Shown: positions 7,035 through 15,739, numbered from the stretch's first letter. The stretch is DNA of 20,095 nt from DASVBJ01 sp036375895 (GCA_036375895.1 DASVBJ010000141.1:1-20095); one strand, 5' to 3'. Numbers and translations are program-made. The notes: generated by a model not told the origin, from the letters alone.

Positions 7035-7715
7035 TCAGGCCGGCTGGCTCTTGTCCTCGACCTCCCACGCGTGGTCGAGGACGTGCCAGGCGATCCGCCG
7101 GGCCGCGTAGCGCGCGGGCCAGCCCCTCTCCAGCAGGGGTGCGCCGTCCGACGGCAGCCGCAGCACGTCGAGGATCTCCCCACGCAGCGTGCGGACTGCC
7201 TCGACGTCGTCGAAGGCGGGCTCCTTGTGCCGGACGCCCAGCTTGCGGGCGTACGCCGCCTCGGCCGCGACGACGTGCTGCGCGACGGCATCCCGGTCCC
7301 GGCCGCCACCACGTGGGCCCTTGCGCAGCTCGGCCGGGGCCGCCGCCACGACTGCGTCCAGCGTCTGCCACGCGGCGGCGACGAGGGCCGCCAGGTGCTC
7401 GGCCTGGCGGCGGGTCAACGGCGCGGAGTCCAGGTCGGGAACCGACCCCGGCGCGCCGAAGTCGGTGGTGCCCGAGCCCGCGACGCGCTCGGCGACGGCG
7501 AAGCTCTCACCGGCCCGGGTGGGGAACCGGGCGCCGGCAGCCTCGGCGACCGGGGCGTAGCGGGACGCGTAGTCGCCGAGCGCGGCTAGCGCTCGGTGCT
7601 CGTCGGGACCCGAACGGCACCAACCGGGCCAGTCGACGGCGCACGCGAAGACGCGTTTGCTCCCGATCTCGAGGTAGACCTGCGTTGCCGCGGCAGCGCC
7701 GGCTCTGCTTGCCAT
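7035..7715 (-). CDS. DinB-like four-helix protein with HicB-like N-terminus, function unknown
   Basis: A 226-residue protein. The first 50 residues (TQVYLEIGSKRVFACAVDWP, then GWCRSG and ALAALGDYASRY) resemble the small alpha/beta HicB-like fold. The C-terminal half looks like a DinB/maleylpyruvate-isomerase-type helical bundle, with possible metal-binding His147, His211 and His215 (AQHVVAAE and WHVLDH). DinB-like proteins in actinobacteria are often thiol-dependent transferases, but no activity can be assigned here. The start at 7715 gives the natural N-terminus of this arrangement. It lies seven bases after CAGGGT, a near-match to the leaderless -10 boxes in this window. That start is inside the 3' end of the PAP2 gene, giving a 130-bp same-strand overlap. 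Confidence 0.75.
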   Translation of the reverse strand: MASRAGAAAATQVYLEIGSKRVFACAVDWPGWCRSGPDEHRALAALGDYASRYAPVAEAAGARFPTRAGESFAVAERVAGSGTTDFGAPGSVPDLDSAPLTRRQAEHLAALVAAAWQTLDAVVAAAPAELRKGPRGGGRDRDAVAQHVVAAEAAYARKLGVRHKEPAFDDVEAVRTLRGEILDVLRLPSDGAPLLERGWPARYAARRIAWHVLDHAWEVEDKSQPA

Positions 7716-8443
7716 GCCCGTAACCCTGGCATGACCGGCGCGCCCACGGCCACCAGTGCCATGCCGAGCAGCCCCACGGCGACGATCCCGTCGAGCCAGT
7801 AGTGGTTGGCGGTGGCGACGACGACCGCGGACGTCACCAGCGGGTGGGCCAGCCACAGCCAGCGCCACCGGGTGCGCGTCGCGACGATCAGCCCGATCGC
7901 CACCAGCAGCGCCCAGCCGATGTGCAGCGACGGCATGGCAGCGAACTGGTTCGCGACGCTGCCGCCGTCGGGCGGACCGTAGACGGCCGGGCCGAAGACC
8001 GCTCCGGTGTCGATGAAGCCGAGCTCCGGGGTGAGCCGGGGCGGGGCCAGCGGGTAGAGCATGTGGATCGCCAGCGCCGCGCCGGTGAGCGCCACGATGG
8101 TGCGGCGCACCCAGAAGTAGTGCTGCGGCCGGCGGAGCAGCAGCCAGGCCAGGAAGGCCACCGTCGCGGGGAAGTGGACGGCGGCGTAGTAGCTGTTCGC
8201 CGCCTCGACGAGGCCCCGGTTGTGCAGGAGCGCGTCCTGGAGCAGCAGCTCGTTGGGGAGCCGCAGCCGGCGCTCCAAGCCCCACACCTGGTCGGCGTGA
8301 GCGAACGCCTCACGCGTGTGGCCGGCCACCAGAAGCCGGCCGACCCGGTAGACCACGAACAGCAGGCCGAGCAGCAGCAGCTCGTGCAGGAAGCGGCGCT
8401 TGACCGCGCCGCGGTCGCGCGCCGTCTGCACCTCCCTCAGCAT
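7586..8443 (-). CDS. PAP2-superfamily membrane phosphatase
   Basis: A 285-residue integral membrane protein of the PAP2 (type 2 phosphatidic acid phosphatase) superfamily, in the inositolphosphotransferase-like branch. Active-site elements are YPLAPPRL (130-137), MPSLHIGW with His174, and ATANHYWLDG with His214 and Asp218. About six transmembrane helices are visible, near 22-40, 88-104, 114-132, 174-190, 196-212 and 217-237. Substrates in this group are lipid phosphates or phosphoinositol headgroups; the specific one is unknown. Residues from about 243 to the end (Arg/Ser/Pro-rich) lie over the start of the next gene and look like translated overlap rather than a folded domain. The ATG at 8443 has only a weak ribosome binding site; a GTG four codons later is possible. 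Confidence 0.85.
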   Translation of the reverse strand: MLREVQTARDRGAVKRRFLHELLLLGLLFVVYRVGRLLVAGHTREAFAHADQVWGLERRLRLPNELLLQDALLHNRGLVEAANSYYAAVHFPATVAFLAWLLLRRPQHYFWVRRTIVALTGAALAIHMLYPLAPPRLTPELGFIDTGAVFGPAVYGPPDGGSVANQFAAMPSLHIGWALLVAIGLIVATRTRWRWLWLAHPLVTSAVVVATANHYWLDGIVAVGLLGMALVAVGAPVMPGLRAWQAEPALPRQRRSTSRSGANASSRAPSTGPVGAVRVPTSTER

Positions 8444-8506
8444 CAGACGAGCCTCGCAGAAAAGCCGGGCCGGGGCAGGGAAATTCGCCCCGACTGCCAG
8501 TTCGTC

Positions 8507-8516
8507 CGATATCGGC
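8507..8516. promoter_or_regulatory. Perfect palindrome CCGATATCGG in a divergent intergenic region
   Basis: A 10-bp perfect palindrome, centred at 8511.5, lies near the middle of the 152-bp gap between the divergent PAP2 gene and the DUF5302 operon. Its position suits a shared operator, but length alone does not make it significant. I could not place convincing -10 and -35 boxes for either gene here. Confidence 0.3.
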
Positions 8517-8595
8517 TGGGACGGGGCGCCGGATCGGTGCGAGGATCAGCGTGCGTGCCGCGCTCGGTGGCCGCCCCGACCGGGAGGGACGTGCG

Positions 8596-8784
8596 ATGAC
8601 CGACCAGCCCCGCCAGCCAGCAGCCTCCGAGGACGACCTGCACCGCAGGTTCCGCGAGGCCCTGGAGCGCAAGCAGGCGAAGGGTGGCGACCCGCACGGC
8701 CAGGGCGGTGGCGGTGGCAAGGGCGTGGGCCCGGCGTCCAACGACAAGCGGCAGCGGCAGTTCCGCCGCAAGTCCGGGGGCTGA
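8596..8784 (+). CDS. DUF5302 family small protein
   Basis: A 62-residue, highly charged protein of the actinobacterial DUF5302 family. It has an amphipathic helix near 11-28 (SEDDLHRRFREALERKQAK), a glycine-rich linker (GQGGGGGKG) and the typical basic end QRQFRRKSGG. Its function is unknown; the basic tail would suit nucleic-acid or ribosome contact, but that is speculation. The start at 8596 is set by GGGAGG (8582-8587) upstream; an in-frame ATG at 8551 adds residues not found in the family. It is the first gene of a plus-strand unit, eight bases before the histidine phosphatase gene. Confidence 0.85.
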   Translation: MTDQPRQPAASEDDLHRRFREALERKQAKGGDPHGQGGGGGKGVGPASNDKRQRQFRRKSGG

Positions 8785-8792
8785 CGGGCCGG

Positions 8793-9365
8793 ATGGCGGT
8801 CGAGCTGGTCTACGAGACCCACGCGACCACCACCGACAACGAGGCGGGCATCGCCACCGGCTGGCTGCCCGGCCGGCTCTCCGAGACCGGTCGGCGCGAT
8901 GCCCAGGACCTGGGCGAGCGCCGTCGCGACGACGGTGTCGCCGCCGTCTTCGTCTCCGACCTGGCCAGGGCAGTGGAGACGGTCGAGATCGCCTTCGCTG
9001 GCAGCGACCTGCCGGTGCGCCGGGACGCCCGGCTGCGCGAGTGCGACTACGGCGAGCGCAACGGCATGCCGGTGTCCGTGCTGGCCCCGGAGCGAGCGAG
9101 CCACGTCGATGTCCCGTGGCCCGGCGGCCAGAGCTACCGCGACGTGGTCGCGGCCACGGCCGACTTCCTGCGCGACCTGGTCGAGGAGTGGGACGGCCAC
9201 CGCGTCGTCGTGGTCGCCCACTCGGCCAACCGCTGGGCACTGCAGCACCTGCTCGAGGGGGCGGCTCTGGTGGACCTGGTCACGGCACCTTTCGCCTGGC
9301 AGCCGGGCTGGTCGTTCACCGTGCCGTCGGGCTGGTCGGGGCCCGCCCGTACGGTGAGCGGGTGA
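8793..9365 (+). CDS. Histidine phosphatase superfamily protein with altered RHG motif
   Basis: A 190-residue member of the phosphoglycerate-mutase-like histidine phosphatase superfamily. The fold signature is clear: ATGWLPGRLSETGRRDAQ (21-38), FVSDLARAVETVEI (53-66), LRECDYGERNGMPV (81-94) and VVVVAHSANRWAL with His143. The usual catalytic RHG is replaced by YETHATTTDNE, which keeps the histidine (His10) but lacks the adjacent Arg. Actinobacterial relatives with this ETH form are, as I recall, common, so it is probably a subfamily trait. Activity and substrate are uncertain. The start is the ATG at 8793; the 3' end overlaps the next gene by four bases (GTGA), so the two are probably translationally coupled. 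Confidence 0.82.
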   Translation: MAVELVYETHATTTDNEAGIATGWLPGRLSETGRRDAQDLGERRRDDGVAAVFVSDLARAVETVEIAFAGSDLPVRRDARLRECDYGERNGMPVSVLAPERASHVDVPWPGGQSYRDVVAATADFLRDLVEEWDGHRVVVVAHSANRWALQHLLEGAALVDLVTAPFAWQPGWSFTVPSGWSGPARTVSG

Positions 9366-9679
9366 ACCGCGTCACCGCTGCCCTCGTCGCCGCCGCCTCG
9401 CTCGTCCTCGGCTTCGCCGTGGCCCAGGCCACCGGCGTGCGCGAGCTCGGCGGGGTGGTGCTCGTCGCGGCCGCCCTGCTGTGCGTCCGGGCCTGGCGAC
9501 GGCTCGCGGGCCTGCGGACGGCCGCCGTGCTCGTCGCGTCGTACCTGGTGGCCTTCGTCGGGTCACACGTCCTGGCGCGGGCGATCGGCGCCTGGCCGGC
9601 GGTGGTCACCGTGTCGGTGGCGGTCGGCGTGCTCTCCCTGCTGCTCGTCCCGGCCCGGGAGCAGGCGGTGACCCGCTGA
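9362..9679 (+). CDS. Small four-helix membrane protein, function unknown
   Basis: A 105-residue hydrophobic protein with four likely transmembrane helices near 5-24, 28-45, 54-73 and 79-98, separated by short Arg-rich loops (RAWRRLAGLR). I do not recognise a named family. The start is GTG at 9362, overlapping the stop of the histidine phosphatase gene as GTGA, which supports coupled translation as the third gene of the unit. The coding frame ends at 9679, followed by a hairpin. Many actinobacteria carry small uncharacterised membrane proteins of this kind, so little more can be said. Confidence 0.7.
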   Translation: MNRVTAALVAAASLVLGFAVAQATGVRELGGVVLVAAALLCVRAWRRLAGLRTAAVLVASYLVAFVGSHVLARAIGAWPAVVTVSVAVGVLSLLLVPAREQAVTR

Positions 9680-9695
9680 CGCCCGGTGCGGAGCT

Positions 9696-9732
9696 GCGGA
9701 GCTGAGGGCCGTTGAACGCCCCTGGGCTCCGC
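9696..9732. terminator. Hairpin between convergent genes, probable bidirectional terminator
   Basis: GCGGAGC (9696-9702) pairs with GCTCCGC (9726-9732), and inside it GGGC (9706-9709) pairs with GCCC (9718-9721). The hairpin fills the 77-bp gap between the plus-strand membrane protein gene and the minus-strand pgm. There is no T-run, as is usual for high-GC actinobacterial terminators. A direct GCGGAGCT repeat precedes it. Confidence 0.55.
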
Positions 9733-9756
9733 AACTCGGTCAGCCGCAGCGGTGGG

Positions 9757-11424
<1,668 letters not shown>

Positions 11425-11679
11425 GGATCGGTCCCCTCGGTCGGCGGTCGGCTCCCCACCGAGCATGGCGCACCGAGGACCGCCGGCGAAACGGCGGAGT
11501 CCGACCCCGGACGCGAAGGAGACCCGCCGGGAGGGGATCCGTCCTGACGACGGTGGGTCTTGTGACTCCGAAGAGTCGCCAACCACTCGTCCCCGGTCCC
11601 AGCGGGCCGCCTGCGGGGAACCACCCTTTCGGGTGGTCCCCTCGTCGACCGGTCCGCGTCGCCGTAGGGGATCGGTCGC
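11425..11679 (-). other. Putative structured 5' leader of pgm
   Basis: If transcription starts near 11679, pgm has a leader of about 255 nt. In transcript order it contains an 11-bp hairpin with a GAAA tetraloop (11641-11615), a five-bp GACTC/GAGTC hairpin closed by a UUCG loop (11577-11564) and a CCGCCG/CGGCGG hairpin (11497-11480). CGAGGGGACC occurs exactly twice: in the 5' arm of the first hairpin (11635-11644) and at the pgm ribosome binding site (11430-11439). The 3' arm GGTTCCCC could therefore pair with either. I recognise no known riboswitch class. The first hairpin could instead simply terminate the otsA transcript. Confidence 0.4.
11615..11641 (-). terminator. GAAA-capped hairpin after otsA (terminator or leader element)
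   Basis: On the minus strand GGGGACCACCC and GGGTGGTTCCCC pair over 11 bp with one bulged T, around a GAAA (GNRA) loop. It lies 84 bp beyond the otsA stop. No T-run follows. It could stop otsA transcription, attenuate a transcript starting near 11679, or be one state of a switch at the pgm ribosome binding site. Confidence 0.5.
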
Positions 11680-11685
11680 AGGTTC

Positions 11686-11728
11686 AGGATGACCCGGGCC
11701 ACGAGAGCGGGACAGGGCCGAAGGTCAC
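11686..11728 (-). promoter_or_regulatory. DosR/DevR-like box and putative -10 upstream of the pgm leader
   Basis: Minus-strand GTGACCTTCGGCCC (11715-11728) differs from GGGACCTTCGGCCC at one base and overlaps the TGA of otsA. CATCCT (11686-11691) is a plausible -10, giving a start near 11679 and a box centre at about -42.5. The distance from box centre to the upstream edge of the -10 is 30.5 bp, identical to the yjjI promoter. Confidence 0.5.
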
Positions 11729-13134
11729 CTCCGGGGCGCGACGGCCTGCAGCTCGCCGAGGAAGGTCGACGCCCAGCGGGCGACGTCGTGCTCGCGGACC
11801 CGCCGCCGCATCGAGCGCATCCGCCGCCGCATCTCCGCCGGGTCCGCCGATGCGACGCGGGCGGCCCGCTCGATGGTGTCCTTGAGCCCGTCGATGTCGT
11901 GCGGGTTGACCGTGTACGCGGCGGTGAGCTCGTCGGCTGCACCGGTGAACTCGCTGAGCACCAACGCGCCGGTGTCGTCCTGGCGGCAGGCCACGTACTC
12001 CTTCGCCACCAGGTTCATCCCGTCCCGCAGCGAGGTCACCAGCGCGACGTCGGCCGCGAGGTAGAGCGCGGCCATCTCCTCCCGCGGGTAGGAGTGGTGC
12101 AGGTAGTGCACCGCCGGGTGGCCGAGGAGGCTGTGGTCGCCGTTGATGCGTCCCACCGTGCCCTCCACCTCCTCGCGCAGCCGCTGGTACTGCTCGACCC
12201 GTTCGCGGCTGGGGCTGGCGACCTGGACCAGGACCGCGGAGGGCGGTCCGAGCCTGCCCTCGCCGAGCAGCTCCCCGTACGCCTTCAGGCGGTGCAGGAT
12301 GCCCTTCGTGTAGTCGAGCCGGTCCACTCCCAGCAGCACGACGTCGGGATCGCCGAGCGCTGCGCGGATCTCCTTCGCCCGCGCCTTGACGTCCTCGCGC
12401 CGGGCCAGCTCCTCCAGCCCGGCTGAGTCGATCGAGATCGGGAAGGTTCCCGCGCGGGCCCGTCGCTCCGGACCGGTCGACGCCGTGACGGAGGTGCCGC
12501 GGGTCGGCAGCTGCGCCGCCCGCCGGCAGGCGCGGAGGAAGTTCGTGACGTCCTGCTGGCGCTGGAAGCCCAGCAGGTCCGCACCGACCAGCCCCCTCAC
12601 GATCTCGCCGCGCCACGGCAGCTGCGCGAAGATCTCGTAGCCGGGGAAGGGGATGTGGTTGAAGAAGCCGATCCTCAGGTCCGGCCTGATCGCGCGAAGC
12701 ATCGCGGGCACCAGCTGCAGCTGGTAGTCGTGGACCCACACCGTGGCGCCCTCCGCCGCCTCGGACGCGGCCGCCTGCGCGAACCGCTCGTTGACCCGCT
12801 GGTAGGTGCGCCACCACTGCCGGTGGAACCGGGGTGGAGCGATGACGTCGTGGTAGAGCGGCCACAGCGTCGCGTTGGAGAAGCCCCCGTAGTACTCGGC
12901 CACCTCGTCCTCGGACAACCCGACCGGCAGCAGGCGCATGCCGTCGGCGGAGAACGGCTCGGGCGCCGGCCCGGGTGCCCCGGACCACCCGACCCAAGCA
13001 CCCTCCGAGGCGCGCATGACCGGCTCCAGCGCGGTGACGAGACCGCCCGGGCTGGGCCGCCACCCGATGCTGCCGTCCGGCTCCTCGACCCGGTCGACGG
13101 GCAGGCGGTTGGCGACCACGATGAAGTCATGCAC
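11725..13134 (-). CDS. otsA: Trehalose-6-phosphate synthase (OtsA)
   Basis: A 469-residue GT20 glycosyltransferase that joins a nucleotide-activated glucose to glucose 6-phosphate to give trehalose 6-phosphate, the first step of the OtsAB route to an osmotic and desiccation protectant. Motifs: VVANRLPV (6-13), SPGGLVTALEPV (28-39), WVHDYQLQLVP (133-143), FFNHIPFPGYEIFAQLPWR (157-175), LLGVDRLDYTKGI (267-279) and SLRDGMNLVAKEYVA (368-382). The frame continues upstream, but that part is antisense to neighbouring sequence. The GTG at 13134 fits the family N-terminus and lies eight bases after a TAGGGT -10, so the transcript may be leaderless. No otsB phosphatase gene is in the window; pgm follows and shares the glucose-phosphate pool. 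Confidence 0.93.
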   Translation of the reverse strand: MHDFIVVANRLPVDRVEEPDGSIGWRPSPGGLVTALEPVMRASEGAWVGWSGAPGPAPEPFSADGMRLLPVGLSEDEVAEYYGGFSNATLWPLYHDVIAPPRFHRQWWRTYQRVNERFAQAAASEAAEGATVWVHDYQLQLVPAMLRAIRPDLRIGFFNHIPFPGYEIFAQLPWRGEIVRGLVGADLLGFQRQQDVTNFLRACRRAAQLPTRGTSVTASTGPERRARAGTFPISIDSAGLEELARREDVKARAKEIRAALGDPDVVLLGVDRLDYTKGILHRLKAYGELLGEGRLGPPSAVLVQVASPSRERVEQYQRLREEVEGTVGRINGDHSLLGHPAVHYLHHSYPREEMAALYLAADVALVTSLRDGMNLVAKEYVACRQDDTGALVLSEFTGAADELTAAYTVNPHDIDGLKDTIERAARVASADPAEMRRRMRSMRRRVREHDVARWASTFLGELQAVAPRR

Positions 13135-13142
13135 GACGCTCC

Positions 13143-13174
13143 ACCCTAGATCGGACCTCCCGCGCGCGTGTCGG
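13143..13174 (-). promoter_or_regulatory. otsA promoter, probably leaderless
   Basis: TAGGGT (13143-13148) lies eight bases before the otsA GTG. A possible -35, CCGACA (13169-13174), is 20 bp further up, longer than ideal. No DosR-like box is seen, so otsA appears to be controlled separately from pgm. Confidence 0.45.
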
Positions 13175-13187
13175 GCGGTGGTCGCCG

Positions 13188-14117
13188 TCAGGGCTCCGCG
13201 ATGGGCTGGGCCAGGTCGGCACACTCCACCTCGGCGGGCGCCGCCGTACGCCGTGGCGCGACCGCCCGGGCCCGGCTCGTCGCGAGCACCGACCCACCGA
13301 GGATGAGCGCGAAGCCCACCGCGGTGACGACGGTGAACGCCTCGTCCAGGACGACCACGCCGAGCAGCACCGCTACCGCCGGGTTGACGTAGGTGATGAC
13401 CGTGGAGCGGGCCGGACCCACCTCGGCGATGAGCTGGAAGAACACCAGGAAGGCCACCGCCGTGCAGACCACCGCGAGCACCACGACGGCAGCCACCACC
13501 TGGGCCGAGGGCCACTGGCCGGGCGCCTGGGCGAGGCCCGCCGGGACGTAGAAGAGCGCGGCCAGGGCGAGCGAGACGGCGACGACGCCGAGCCCGGGCA
13601 GGTCGCCGAGGCTGCGGGCGAGGATGATCGGGCCGACCGCGTAGCAGACGGCCACGACCGCGACCGCGACCACCGCCCGGGCGTCACCGACGTCGACCTC
13701 GAAGCCGACCAGCGCGGCGACGCCTGCGAGGCCGGCGAGCAGCCCGACGACCCGTCGCGCGCCGAGGGGCTCGTGGTCGGCGGTGAAGCGGGCCAGGCCG
13801 GCCCCCACGAGCGGGACCGCCGCCACCAGCAGCCCGGTGAGCGAGCTCGACAGTCGCTGCTCGGCGAAACCCAGCAGCAGCCACGGCACGCAGATCTCGA
13901 CGACCGTGTAGACGAGCAGCGGCCACCACCGCGCGAGCAGCGGGCGCACCTGGCCGCGGGCCAGCGCGATCGGGAGCAGCAGCAGGGTCGCCAGCGCCGT
14001 GCGTGCCAGGACCAGCGTCGCGGGCGCAAGCTCGTCGACCGCGACCTTGATGAGCAGGTACGGGATGCCCCAGATGACGCACATCGCGACGAAGAGCAGC
14101 CACCCTCGTCTGGACAC
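13188..14117 (-). CDS. EamA/DMT family transporter
   Basis: A 309-residue member of the drug/metabolite transporter superfamily with two EamA repeats, each of five helices. The first repeat runs from the N-terminus (GWLLFVAMCVIWGIPYLLIK) to about residue 135; the second, from about 145 to 280, includes the characteristic STVITYVNPAVAVLLG before the penultimate helix. Such proteins usually export amino acids or other small metabolites; the substrate is unknown. The start is taken as GTG at 14117, preceded at seven bases by AGGAGA; a GTG at 14144 would add nine residues without a ribosome binding site. The C-terminal 30 residues are polar and cytoplasmic. It ends 53 bp before the otsA start. 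Confidence 0.87.
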   Translation of the reverse strand: MSRRGWLLFVAMCVIWGIPYLLIKVAVDELAPATLVLARTALATLLLLPIALARGQVRPLLARWWPLLVYTVVEICVPWLLLGFAEQRLSSSLTGLLVAAVPLVGAGLARFTADHEPLGARRVVGLLAGLAGVAALVGFEVDVGDARAVVAVAVVAVCYAVGPIILARSLGDLPGLGVVAVSLALAALFYVPAGLAQAPGQWPSAQVVAAVVVLAVVCTAVAFLVFFQLIAEVGPARSTVITYVNPAVAVLLGVVVLDEAFTVVTAVGFALILGGSVLATSRARAVAPRRTAAPAEVECADLAQPIAEP

Positions 14118-14160
14118 CAGTCGGTCTCCTCTCAGGCTCGCCACCGCATGATGTCAGCCG

Positions 14161-14166
14161 TAGCGT
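14161..14166 (+). promoter_or_regulatory. -10 box (TAGCGT) of the DUF72 gene, leaderless
   Basis: TAGCGT is followed by seven bases and then the GTG start at 14174, with no Shine-Dalgarno sequence. The same -10 and spacing recur at other genes in the window. No clear -35 is visible in the 56-bp gap shared with the divergent EamA gene. Confidence 0.5.
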
Positions 14167-14173
14167 CGGGGGC

Positions 14174-15001
14174 GTGTCGCGGACGCGGATCGGGATCTCG
14201 GGCTGGCGGTACGCCGGGTGGCGCGGGTCGTTCTACCCGCGGGGACTCCCGCAGCGCCGCGAGCTCGAGTACGTGTCCTCGCTGATGGACACGGTCGAGA
14301 TCAACGGCTCCTTCTACTCGCTGCAACGGCCGGAGCGGTACGAGGAGTGGCGGCGGCAGACGCCGGACGACTTCGTGTTCGCGGTGAAAGGCGGCCGCTT
14401 CATCACGCACATGAAGAAGCTGCGAGGTGTCGAGACCCCGCTCGCGAACTTCTTCGCCTCCGGCGTGCTCGCTCTGGGCGCCAAGCTCGGACCGGTGCTC
14501 TGGCAGCTGCCCCCGAACCTCGGCTTCGACGCCGAGCGCCTCGAGGAGTTCTTCGACCTGCTCCCGCGCACGACGGCCGAGGCGGCCTCCCTCGCCGAGC
14601 GGCACGACGAGCGGCTGGAAGGGCGCGCGCTCACCGTCGCCGACGCCGACCGGCCGCTGCGGCACGCGGTGGAGGTGCGGCACCCGTCGTACCAGTGCGC
14701 GCAGCTCGTCGACCTCCTGCGTCGGCGGGACGTGGGGCTCGTCGTCGCGGACACGGCGGGGAAGTGGCCGCTGATGGAGGACGTGACGTCGGACTTCGTC
14801 TACGTCCGGCTGCACGGGGCCGAGGAGCTCTACGTCAGCGGCTACACCGACGAGGCACTCGACCGGTGGGCCGACAAGGTGCGGGTCTGGGGTCGCTGCG
14901 GCGACGTGTTCGTCTACTTCGACAACGACGTCAAGGTGCGCGCACCCGTCGACGCGATCGCGCTGGCCGACCGGCTGGGCGTCGGCCCGGGCCGGGGCTG
15001 A
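14174..15001 (+). CDS. DUF72 domain-containing protein
   Basis: A 275-residue DUF72 (YecE-like) protein with a TIM-barrel fold. Diagnostic segments are RIGISGWRYAGWRGSFYP (5-22), the VEINGSFYSLQRP strand-turn (41-53), FVFAVKGGRFITH (67-79), GPVLWQLPPNLGFD (105-118), AVEVRHPSY near 164-172, and FVYVRLHG with a DVFVYFDND strand near the end. The biochemical role of DUF72 is not established; the barrel suggests an enzyme. The GTG start lies seven bases after a TAGCGT -10. Its TGA stop abuts the stop of the convergent SRPBCC gene in the sequence TGATCA, with no space between them. Confidence 0.88.
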   Translation: MSRTRIGISGWRYAGWRGSFYPRGLPQRRELEYVSSLMDTVEINGSFYSLQRPERYEEWRRQTPDDFVFAVKGGRFITHMKKLRGVETPLANFFASGVLALGAKLGPVLWQLPPNLGFDAERLEEFFDLLPRTTAEAASLAERHDERLEGRALTVADADRPLRHAVEVRHPSYQCAQLVDLLRRRDVGLVVADTAGKWPLMEDVTSDFVYVRLHGAEELYVSGYTDEALDRWADKVRVWGRCGDVFVYFDNDVKVRAPVDAIALADRLGVGPGRG

Positions 15002-15655
15002 TCAGCCGGCAGCGGCCTCGCCCGGGACCGGCTCGGACCCGGGCCCCCCGCCGCCCAAGGCCTCGGCCCGCTCGCGGATGCCGAGCAGCATCTTGCGCAT
15101 CATCGGGAAATCGCCGAGCTCGATCAACAGCACCGGCACGACGGCGCGCGCCGGGTCGCGGAGGTCGTAGCGGACGCGCAGCCGGGTCACGAGCCGGGTG
15201 CCGCCATCGGGCAGCGGGGTGAGCTGCCACGCCCACGACGCGTCCGGCCTGAGCCAGACCAGTGACCGCTCCTTCTCCAGCGAGTGCACCCGGAACGCGG
15301 TCTCGTCGGTGAGCGGCGTCGCCATCGGGGCGGCCAGGTCGCCGACGTCGACGTCCTGGAAGATGTCGATGATCTCCTTGGCGCTGCCCCGGCCGAGGTT
15401 GTCCAGCCAGTCGTAGCTGTAGAAGCCGGCGCGGCTGAAGCCGACCTGCACGAGCCAGGGCCAGACGTCAGCAGGAGCTGCCGCGATGGTGATCGCCCGG
15501 GTGGCGACGAAATGCGGGCGGCGCACCAGGGCGTCGCCGGGCATCGGCCCGCGGACCTCCTCGCGGGTCGCGCCCCAGCCCTGGTGCCATCGGCGGTACA
15601 GCGCGAACCCGACGGCCGCGGCGGTTGCCGTCAGGGTCTTCCGGCCAGGTCTCAT
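15002..15655 (-). CDS. SRPBCC-fold protein with N-terminal membrane segment
   Basis: A 217-residue protein. A short hydrophobic stretch near residues 7-21 (TLTATAAAVGFALYR) could anchor it or act as an uncleaved signal. The main domain (about 45-190) looks like the SRPBCC/START-type ligand-binding fold: ATRAITIAAAPADVWPWLVQ is the usual first strand and helix, followed by GFYSYDWLDNL, AFRVHSLEKERSLVWL and TRLVTRLRVRYDL. Such proteins bind hydrophobic molecules; the ligand is unknown. The ATG at 15655 has GGGAGGGGG close upstream. It follows the lipoyl-protein gene by 84 bp on the same strand. The C-terminal tail is Gly/Pro/Glu-rich and likely disordered. Confidence 0.78.
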   Translation of the reverse strand: MRPGRKTLTATAAAVGFALYRRWHQGWGATREEVRGPMPGDALVRRPHFVATRAITIAAAPADVWPWLVQVGFSRAGFYSYDWLDNLGRGSAKEIIDIFQDVDVGDLAAPMATPLTDETAFRVHSLEKERSLVWLRPDASWAWQLTPLPDGGTRLVTRLRVRYDLRDPARAVVPVLLIELGDFPMMRKMLLGIRERAEALGGGGPGSEPVPGEAAAG

Positions 15656-15739
15656 CCGGTCCCCCTCCCGGGCCTCACGCTGGCAGCCCGCCCGCGCCGC
15701 CCGACAGAGTCCAAAGACCCACCGGGCCGGCAGCTCCGA

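Noticed and set aside
4069..7110. Open reading frame of about 1,000 codons on the plus strand
   Set aside because: It runs antisense to the DUF1918-DUF1876, yjjW and yjjI genes, has no recognisable domain, and is the usual stop-poor antisense frame in high-GC DNA.
13135..13515. N-terminal extension of otsA of 127 codons
   Set aside because: The extension lies antisense to and overlaps the EamA gene end, shows no GT20 similarity, and the GTG at 13134 matches the family N-terminus.
15707..15720. DosR-like GGGTCTTTGGACTC upstream of the SRPBCC gene
   Set aside because: Too many mismatches to the box in the other three copies, and no matching -10 at the expected distance.
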